Shown: piece by piece, positions 35,430-40,645 of the stretch | Numbering within the stretch: the stretch's first letter is position 1 | Layout: every line of letters starts with the position of its first letter | From: Oceanococcus sp041619555 | Lineage (GTDB): Bacteria; Pseudomonadota; Gammaproteobacteria; Nevskiales; Oceanococcaceae | Assembly: GCA_041619555.1 (NCBI GenBank) | Contig: JBFKDQ010000032.1 | Location: forward strand, 1-40,645 | Direction: 5' to 3' | DNA: 40,645 nt | Notes under the pieces: generated by a model | What the model saw: only the letters and a program-made list of their open reading frames with translations | Database searches by the model: none | What the model was told of the DNA's origin: nothing | Made by a program: the position numbers and the translations under genes

Positions 35430-35699
35430 CTATGGCGTCGGCGAGATTCTTGGCGGCCGGTCGATGCAATCGGTCTTCTGCAGCCCCTGGGCATCGGTAT
35501 AGCTGCGACTCGCCGAGAGTTTGCCTTCCGGAATGGGCGGAATGTCGTAGACCGGGTCCCGCGCTGGCAATTCACCATTGTCAGGATTCACCATCGCTCC
35601 GGTTTCGCGGGACTCAAGATAGGCACCATCGAGCTTGCATTGTCTGGCGCTGCAGGCACCCAGAGAACACAACACCAGAATTACCGCAAAGATACGCAT
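35430..35699 (-). CDS. Small lipoprotein downstream of dapA
   Basis: An 89-residue lipoprotein with leader MRIFAVILVLCSLGAC; the lipobox LGAC places the acylated Cys at residue 16. The mature part is small, Pro- and Asp-rich, with two more cysteines (KLDG context and KTDCIDRPP) that could form a disulfide. No known domain is recognised. Its ATG overlaps the dapA stop by one base (TGATG), so translation is probably coupled to dapA. In enterobacteria a lipoprotein gene (bamC) also follows dapA, but bamC is far larger, so this is at most a positional analogue. Confidence 0.75.
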   Translation of the reverse strand: MRIFAVILVLCSLGACSARQCKLDGAYLESRETGAMVNPDNGELPARDPVYDIPPIPEGKLSASRSYTDAQGLQKTDCIDRPPRISPTP

Positions 35700-36589
35700 C
35701 AAAATTCAACTCCGGCCTGAAGCATGGCCTGTTCCAGCGGCGCCACGTAGGCTTCGCTCATTGGTGTGAGAGGCAGGCGGATGCCGGCCTCGATCAGGCC
35801 CATCCGCCGCAGCGCCCATTTCACCGGGATGGGATTGGGCTCAAGAAACAGATCCCGGTGCAGTCCGGCAAGTTCCTGATCCAGCATGCGAGCCCGTTCG
35901 GTATCGCCAGCCAGCGCCGCGGCACACATGGCATGCATTTTTTCCGGCGCCACATTGGCCGTCACCGAAACATCACCGCGACAACCGAGCAGGATGGATT
36001 CGCAGGCGGTGGCATCGTCACCGCTGAAGACCACGAAGCCAGGGTCGATCGCCAGCAGTTCACGAATTCTCTGCAGGCAACCCTTCGCTTCCTTGATGCC
36101 GACGATGTTGTCGAAGCTCAGCAGGCGTTCCACGGTGGCCGGAAGCATGTCGCATCCGGTTCTCCCGGGCACATTGTAAAGAAACAGCGGCCCATCGACC
36201 GCGTCGGCGATGACGCCGAAGTGCCGGTACATGCCCTCCTGCGTGGGCTTGTTGTAATACGGCGTGACCAGCAGACAGGCATCGACGCCCATGGCCATTG
36301 CCTCGCGCGTCAGCAGCGTCGCCTCGGCCGTGGCATTGGCGCCGGTGCCGGCAATCACCGGCACCCGACAGGCCACGTACTGCACCGTGTGTTCGATGAC
36401 GGACAGGTGTTCCTTGACCTCAAGGGTCGCCGACTCGCCCGTGGTGCCGACAGCCACGATGGCATCGGTGCCGGCAGCGATGTGCCAGTCGATCAGGCGG
36501 TACAGGCGGGCGAAATCGACGCTGCCATCGTCCAGCATGGGCGTCACGAGGGCAACGATGCTGCCGTGTATGGGTGTTCTGAATGTCAT
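35699..36589 (-). CDS. dapA: 4-hydroxy-tetrahydrodipicolinate synthase
   Basis: A 296-residue class I aldolase that condenses pyruvate with aspartate semialdehyde in lysine and diaminopimelate synthesis. Features: AVGTTGES (Thr49, Thr50), YYNKPTQEG, LYNVPGRTG with Tyr138, and GIKEAKG with the Schiff-base Lys166. The length is standard. The start MTFRTPIHGS is chosen over the much longer open frame because family proteins begin here and TATAAT lies just 9 nt upstream. There is no Shine-Dalgarno, so the mRNA may be leaderless or nearly so. It is divergent from gcvR as in E. coli and precedes a coupled lipoprotein gene. Confidence 0.97.
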   Translation of the reverse strand: MTFRTPIHGSIVALVTPMLDDGSVDFARLYRLIDWHIAAGTDAIVAVGTTGESATLEVKEHLSVIEHTVQYVACRVPVIAGTGANATAEATLLTREAMAMGVDACLLVTPYYNKPTQEGMYRHFGVIADAVDGPLFLYNVPGRTGCDMLPATVERLLSFDNIVGIKEAKGCLQRIRELLAIDPGFVVFSGDDATACESILLGCRGDVSVTANVAPEKMHAMCAAALAGDTERARMLDQELAGLHRDLFLEPNPIPVKWALRRMGLIEAGIRLPLTPMSEAYVAPLEQAMLQAGVEF

Positions 36590-36598
36590 GGCGCGGCG

Positions 36599-36604
36599 AT
36601 TATA
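36599..36604 (-). promoter_or_regulatory. TATAAT -10 box immediately before dapA
   Basis: A perfect TATAAT on the minus strand ends 9 nt before the dapA ATG. A start site at the usual 6-8 nt would leave a leader of only 1-3 nt, matching the lack of a ribosome site. No good -35 is visible at normal spacing. Confidence 0.45.
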
Positions 36605-36680
36605 CATTCCACAGGACCAGACAGGCAGGTACACTGCGCTGGATTCCACAATATTTGGCAGCCGCCCCCATCGCATCGTC

Positions 36681-37220
36681 ATGCAAGACATCAGCAACAA
36701 CTTGATCCTTTCGGCGATCGGCCCCTGGCGCGATGAAATCGGCGGCTTGCTGCTGCGCGAAATCCGTGAACGTGGCTGTGAAATTCTTGACTGTCGTATG
36801 GGCCTGCTGGGAGATGCACTGAGTGCCCAGTTGCTGGTCTCAGGCAACTGGAGTGCCATCGGCAAGCTTGAAACGGCGCTGCCGGCGATCTGCAAGAAAC
36901 TCGATCTGCGCATTCAGGCCATTCGCAGCAAGGGCCGCGGTGAGCGCCCGGAATTGCGCCCGTTTGCGGTGGAGATCAATGCCCCCCAGCAGCCCGACCT
37001 GCTCTTGCACATCCATGATTTTTTCGTCAGCCAGCACAGCGTGCTCGCCGAACTGGTGTGCCAGGACTATCAGGCCGGCCAGACCGGCGCGAACATGGTG
37101 AACATCCAGCTGGTCGTGCTGGTACCGATTACCGCCCTGCCGCCGACTCTGCGCGAAGCCTTCATGGATCTTTGCGATGACCTCAGCGCTGATGGCATTC
37201 TGGATCCGATCAAATCCTGA
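36681..37220 (+). CDS. gcvR: Glycine cleavage system regulator GcvR-like, tandem ACT domains
   Basis: A 179-residue protein resembling GcvR. It contains two ACT-type segments: about residues 8-75 (LILSAIGPWRDEIGGLL, GCEILDCRMGLLGD) and about 95-165 (LLLHIHDFFVSQHSVLAEL, GANMVNIQLVVLVP). In E. coli GcvR represses the glycine cleavage operon by sequestering the activator GcvA, with glycine binding to the ACT domains. The gene order dapA-gcvR-bcp is the same as in E. coli, which supports the name. The frame is open further upstream, inside dapA, but the ATG at 36681 fits the family length. The bcp start follows the stop by 12 nt. No gcvA or gcv operon is in the window. Confidence 0.88.
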   Translation: MQDISNNLILSAIGPWRDEIGGLLLREIRERGCEILDCRMGLLGDALSAQLLVSGNWSAIGKLETALPAICKKLDLRIQAIRSKGRGERPELRPFAVEINAPQQPDLLLHIHDFFVSQHSVLAELVCQDYQAGQTGANMVNIQLVVLVPITALPPTLREAFMDLCDDLSADGILDPIKS

Positions 37221-37232
37221 GGAGGAGTCTGG

Positions 37233-37694
37233 ATGAATCCCGCGTTGGGCGACCGCCTGCCTGATATCTGCCTGCCGGCTACCGGCGCCAAGGACATCTG
37301 CCTTCGCCAGTTCGATGCCCGCATTCTGGTGCTGTACTTCTATCCCAAGGACAGCACGCCGGGCTGCACCTTGGAAGGCCGCGACTTTTCCGCCCTGCAT
37401 GGCCGTTTCCGAGCTGCCGGCGCCGAGATTCTGGGCGTATCCAAGGACAGCATGCGCCGACATGAAAACTTCAAGGCCAAGCAGGAATTCGCCTTCGACC
37501 TGCTCGCCGATGAAGACGAAAAGCTGTGCCAGGCCATGGGCGTGATCCAGGAAAAGAAGCTCTACGGCAAGACCTACCTGGGCATCGTGCGCAGCACCTT
37601 TGTATTCGTTGAGGGTCAGCTGGCGCGAATCTGGGCACCGGTCAAGGTCAAGGGTCATGCCGAGGACGTTCTGAACTTCGTTCTCTCGGCCTGA
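37233..37694 (+). CDS. bcp: Peroxiredoxin Bcp/PrxQ, resolving Cys replaced
   Basis: A 153-residue thiol peroxidase of the Bcp/PrxQ family, which reduces organic hydroperoxides and H2O2 in the cytoplasm. The peroxidatic site is FYPKDSTPGCT with Cys45. The resolving cysteine found five residues later in E. coli Bcp (Cys50) is Arg50 here. Cys99 (KLCQAMGV), also present in E. coli, is conserved, and Cys13 and Cys23 are extra. It may act as a 1-Cys enzyme or use another cysteine. A strong ribosome site (AGGAGGAG) lies between the gcvR stop and its ATG, so it is cotranscribed with gcvR and well translated. Confidence 0.95.
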   Translation: MNPALGDRLPDICLPATGAKDICLRQFDARILVLYFYPKDSTPGCTLEGRDFSALHGRFRAAGAEILGVSKDSMRRHENFKAKQEFAFDLLADEDEKLCQAMGVIQEKKLYGKTYLGIVRSTFVFVEGQLARIWAPVKVKGHAEDVLNFVLSA

Positions 37695-37750
37695 TACGAA
37701 CCCGCGCAAGGCCACGACCTCGGCTCAAGCCCTGAACACCGGATAATCTG

Positions 37751-39148
37751 ATGAGCAATCACCTGTATGTTCTGGACACCAATGTCCTGATGCACGATCC
37801 CTCTGCGCTGTTCCGGTTCCAGGAACATGATCTGTTCCTGCCAATGGTGGTCCTGGAAGAGCTGGACAGCGCCAAGAAGGGCCTGTCCGAAGTCGCCCGC
37901 AATGTGCGCCAGGTGAGCCGCTACGTCGATCAGATCCTGAGCGGCAAAAGCGAGGCGGACATCAGCGCCGGACTGCCGCTCTCCACCCTCCACGGACTCG
38001 ACAGCGAGTGCCTGGCCAGCGGCAGGATTTTCTTCCAGACCGATCTGCTGGATGCGGACCTGCCCCGCAAGCTGCCTGGCAACAAGCCCGACAACACGAT
38101 CCTGAACACGGCCCTGGCCCTGAAAGCGGCATTTTCCGATCGCCGGATCACGCTGGTGTCCAAGGACATCAACCTGCGGATCAAGGCGGCGGTGATCGGC
38201 ATCGAAGCCGAGGACTACCGCAGCGACCGGGTGCTTGACGATCTGGATCTGCTGCATACCGGTCACATCGATCTGCCGGAGGATTTCTGGAACCAGCAAA
38301 ACGCGTCGCTGAAATCCTGGACCGACGAACGCGGTCGCAGCTTCTATGAAGTCCAGGGCGAGACGGTGCGAGACCTGCATCTCTCCCAGTTCTGCCACAT
38401 CGGCGATGCGACCGGCATGGATCTGATCGTGCGCCAGCTGCAAGACGAGCGGGCCACACTGGAACTGATTCATGACTACACCGAGAACAAAAGCGGCGTC
38501 TGGGGCATCCATGCGCGCAATCGCGAGCAGAACTATGCGCTGAACCTCCTGATGGATCCCGACATCGATTTCGTCACCCTGCTCGGTGTGGCGGGCACCG
38601 GCAAGACCCTGCTGACCCTGGCGGCAGGACTTGCGCAGGTCCTGGATGAATCACGCTTTCGCGAAATCGTGATGACCCGGGTGACGGTGCCGGTCGGTGA
38701 AGACATCGGCTTTCTGCCCGGCACCGAAGAAGAAAAAATGACGCCCTGGATGGGGGCCCTGATGGACAACCTCGAAGTCCTGACGGGCACTTTCAGTGGC
38801 GGCGACTGGGAGCGTGCGGCCACCAATGAACTCCTCAGCAAGCGGATCAAGGTCCGCTCGCTGAATTTCATGCGTGGGCGCACATTCCTCAATCGTTACC
38901 TGATCCTGGATGAGGCGCAGAATCTCACCGCCAAACAGCTCAAGACCCTGATCACCCGAGCAGGCCCCGGGACCAAGATTGTCTGTCTCGGCAATCTGTC
39001 GCAGATCGACACGCCCTACCTGACCGAAACCACCTCGGGCCTGACTTATGTGGTGGAGCGCTTCCGGGGCTGGGAACGCGCCGGCCACGTCACCCTGGCC
39101 CGTGGCGAACGCTCAGCCCTGGCTGATTTCGCCTCCAGCAGGCTCTGA
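37751..39148 (+). CDS. PIN-PhoH fusion ATPase/ribonuclease
   Basis: A 465-residue protein with two parts. The N-terminal PIN RNase domain (about 1-150) has the acidic set Asp9 in VLDTNVLMHDP, Asp114 in KPDNTILNT and Asp139 in VSKDINLR. The C-terminal PhoH domain (about 250-465) has Walker A GVAGTGKT (279-286) and Walker B LILDEAQ (384-390). Proteins of this PhoH2/YlaK architecture are RNA helicase-ribonucleases in studied actinobacterial members. Length is normal and all key residues are present. It follows bcp by 56 bp. Its 3' end overlaps the convergent perM gene by 36 bp. Confidence 0.94.
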   Translation: MSNHLYVLDTNVLMHDPSALFRFQEHDLFLPMVVLEELDSAKKGLSEVARNVRQVSRYVDQILSGKSEADISAGLPLSTLHGLDSECLASGRIFFQTDLLDADLPRKLPGNKPDNTILNTALALKAAFSDRRITLVSKDINLRIKAAVIGIEAEDYRSDRVLDDLDLLHTGHIDLPEDFWNQQNASLKSWTDERGRSFYEVQGETVRDLHLSQFCHIGDATGMDLIVRQLQDERATLELIHDYTENKSGVWGIHARNREQNYALNLLMDPDIDFVTLLGVAGTGKTLLTLAAGLAQVLDESRFREIVMTRVTVPVGEDIGFLPGTEEEKMTPWMGALMDNLEVLTGTFSGGDWERAATNELLSKRIKVRSLNFMRGRTFLNRYLILDEAQNLTAKQLKTLITRAGPGTKIVCLGNLSQIDTPYLTETTSGLTYVVERFRGWERAGHVTLARGERSALADFASSRL

Positions 39149-40210
39149 TACCCGATCAGCACCCGGCTCACTGCTCGGCCAGGCCACCAGGATGGCATTG
39201 ACCACGGTGGCCAGCGGAATGGCGAAAAACACCCCCCAGAACCCCCAAATGCTGCCGAAAAACAGCACCGCGGTAATGATGGCCACCGGATGCAGATCGA
39301 CCGCCTCGGAAAACAGCAAGGGCACCAGGACATTGCCGTCCAGCCCTTGAATCACTCCATACAGGAAGATCACCCAGCCGAATTCGGAGCCAAACCCCCA
39401 TTGCGCATAGGCCACCATCGCGACCGGTGCGGTGACGACCAGGGCGCCAAGATAGGGAATGAGCACGGAAAACCCGACCAGGGCGGCGAGCAGAGCGGCG
39501 TAATTGAGTTTGAGCGCGTAGAACACGATGAAACTGAATGCACCGACAATCACGATCTCCGCAAACTTGCCACGCACATAGTTGGACAGCTGGCGGTCGA
39601 CGTCGGTCCATACCCGTGTCACCAGGCCCAGATCATTCGGCAGGAACTTTCGCCCCCACTGGATCAGACGCGACTTGTCCTTGAGGAAGAAAAACACCAG
39701 CAAGGGCACCAACACCAGATAGATCCCGACATACAGCACACCGACACCGACGACCCAGGAACGTGCGAAGACCAGATTGCGAAATTCGCCCAGACTCCGG
39801 GTCATCGCCATCACCACATCATCCACCTGTGCCGCGGTGAAAACCTGGGGATAGCGTTCCGGCAAGGTTTGCAGGAATTCGCGCGCGCTGGCGATCAGGA
39901 AAGGGACTTCCTGCACCACTTGCGTGGCCTGGCCGGTCAGCAGCGGTATCAGGGCGAACACCGAAAACATGAAAATGGCGACAAAACTCAACCAGACCAC
40001 CAGGCTGGCGACCAGACGGGAGCAGTGCCAGCGCTGCAGCAAGGACACCGGTCCTTCAAGCAGATAGGCGATGACGATGGCGGCAAAGACCGGTCCGAGA
40101 CTCGCGCCAAGCAACGTGATGCTCAGCACGGCGACGAACAAGACTATGGCCAGACTGACAATCTGAGGGTTCGCCAGATGCCTTCGAAACCAACCGCGTA
40201 CTGCTTCCAT
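39113..40210 (-). CDS. perM: AI-2E family transporter, PerM-like permease
   Basis: A 365-residue inner-membrane protein of the AI-2E exporter (PerM/YdiK) family, with about eight hydrophobic segments. Family features include the paired N-terminal helices, LVPLLVFFFLKDK near residue 165, the central GKFAEIVIVGAFSF, and SVLIPYLGALVVTAPVA and FWGVFFAIPLATVV near the end. Substrates of most members are unknown; AI-2 export is shown only for TqsA, and some members act as Na+/H+ antiporters. E. coli perM also lies divergent from bepA near bcp, so the name rests on synteny and family. The 3' end runs 36 bp into phoH on the opposite strand. Confidence 0.92.
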   Translation of the reverse strand: MEAVRGWFRRHLANPQIVSLAIVLFVAVLSITLLGASLGPVFAAIVIAYLLEGPVSLLQRWHCSRLVASLVVWLSFVAIFMFSVFALIPLLTGQATQVVQEVPFLIASAREFLQTLPERYPQVFTAAQVDDVVMAMTRSLGEFRNLVFARSWVVGVGVLYVGIYLVLVPLLVFFFLKDKSRLIQWGRKFLPNDLGLVTRVWTDVDRQLSNYVRGKFAEIVIVGAFSFIVFYALKLNYAALLAALVGFSVLIPYLGALVVTAPVAMVAYAQWGFGSEFGWVIFLYGVIQGLDGNVLVPLLFSEAVDLHPVAIITAVLFFGSIWGFWGVFFAIPLATVVNAILVAWPSSEPGADRVSEPAGGEISQG

Positions 40211-40273
40211 GAACTTTAAGTCCGCCAGACTGCTCTAAACTGTACTCAACAACGATTCCTTGGCGAGCAAGGC

Positions 40274-40645
40274 ATGCCCCCACCCCCTCACGCGAAATCT
40301 CCTGCGCGCAATGCTACGCGATTTGCGAATCGCCGGCGCATCACCCAATTCTTCCTGCTGATGCTGCTCGGCTTCAACGCGGTGGCCAGCGAACTGAACG
40401 TGCCTTACATCGGCGAACCTGCAGATCGCAGCCTGTCGCCCATTGAAGAGACCCTGCTCGGCCGGGAAGTGATGCGCCAGTTGCTCGCCAGCGCCTACGT
40501 GCTGGAGGACCCGCAGGTAACCGACTACATCGTCTCCCTGGGAGAAAGACTCCTGCGTCAGACGAACACGCAGGAGCAAAAGTTCCGGTTTTTCGTCGTC
40601 AAGGATTCGGCAATCAACGCTTTCGCGCTGCCGGGCGGCTACATC
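40274..40645 (+). CDS. bepA: M48 family metalloprotease BepA, N-terminal part (cut by window end)
   Basis: The first 124 codons of an open frame that continues past the window. A basic n-region (FANRRR) and hydrophobic core (FFLLMLLGFNAVA) form a signal peptide with a likely cut before SELNVPYIG. The mature part has PIEETLLGREVMRQL, DPQVTDYIVSLGERLL and FFVVKDSAINAFALPGGYI, the lead-in to the HExxH protease core of BepA (YfgC). BepA is a periplasmic peptidase and chaperone for outer-membrane protein (LptD) assembly. It is divergent from perM across 63 bp, as in E. coli. The catalytic motif and TPR domain lie beyond the edge and cannot be checked. Confidence 0.93.
   Translation, partial: MPPPPHAKSPARNATRFANRRRITQFFLLMLLGFNAVASELNVPYIGEPADRSLSPIEETLLGREVMRQLLASAYVLEDPQVTDYIVSLGERLLRQTNTQEQKFRFFVVKDSAINAFALPGGYI

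Noticed and set aside
1..40645. CRISPR array, complete prophage or intact insertion sequence
   Set aside because: No regular repeat-spacer pattern, phage structural series or transposase gene was seen.

Overview
The window is a GC-rich chromosomal segment from what is most likely a gammaproteobacterium. The strongest evidence is the right end, where dapA, gcvR, bcp, phoH, perM and bepA lie close together; E. coli has the same dapA-gcvR-bcp and perM-bepA neighbourhoods. FabI, KatG and DinB fit this placement. Three wax-ester synthase/diacylglycerol acyltransferase (WS/DGAT) genes and several acyl- or steroid-type redox enzymes point to a lipid-storing, perhaps hydrocarbon- or sterol-using lineage such as the Nevskiales/Solimonadaceae or Alcanivorax-like groups. 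That finer placement is inference. I see no complete prophage, insertion sequence, CRISPR array or plasmid function.

Layout. 1-8.2 kb holds an OsmC-like protein, a VAT-1-type quinone oxidoreductase, a cardiolipin-synthase-like phospholipase D, the first WS/DGAT, an FGE-fold lipoprotein, a DUF4124 coiled-coil protein, a TraB/GumN-like secreted protein that lacks both signature histidines, and fabI. 8.3-11.6 kb is a tight minus-strand operon (metallo-beta-lactamase-fold hydrolase, HMG-CoA lyase, second WS/DGAT) joined by 4-nt overlaps. 11.8-19 kb holds a PiT phosphate transporter, dinB, katG with a candidate OxyR site, and a NhaP2-type K+/H+ antiporter with a hairpin leader.

19-28 kb holds an aromatic amino acid hydroxylase with a long duplicated C-terminal region. 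It is followed by an alpha/beta hydrolase divergent from a four-gene plus-strand series (SDR, 3-beta-HSD-like dehydrogenase, tandem EthD-like protein, beta-lactamase-family serine hydrolase) that converges on the third WS/DGAT. This 22-28 kb block is the best candidate for a little-described lipid- or steroid-modifying system.

28-35.4 kb is more accessory: a secreted tail-collar-domain protein, a gene-free stretch that may hold an insertion-sequence relic, a long acetyl-CoA hydrolase/transferase, a NhaC-type antiporter, a GSCFA-TPR protein, and tRNA-Ser(GGA) with a clear terminator. 35.4-40.6 kb is the conserved core: dapA with a translationally coupled small lipoprotein, divergent gcvR-bcp, PIN-PhoH, perM, and the start of bepA, cut by the window edge.

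As a whole, acyl-CoA supply (HMG-CoA lyase, acetyl-CoA hydrolase), fatty acid elongation (FabI) and neutral lipid synthesis (WS/DGAT) are interleaved with ion homeostasis (PiT, NhaP2, NhaC) and peroxide defence (OsmC-like, KatG, Bcp).
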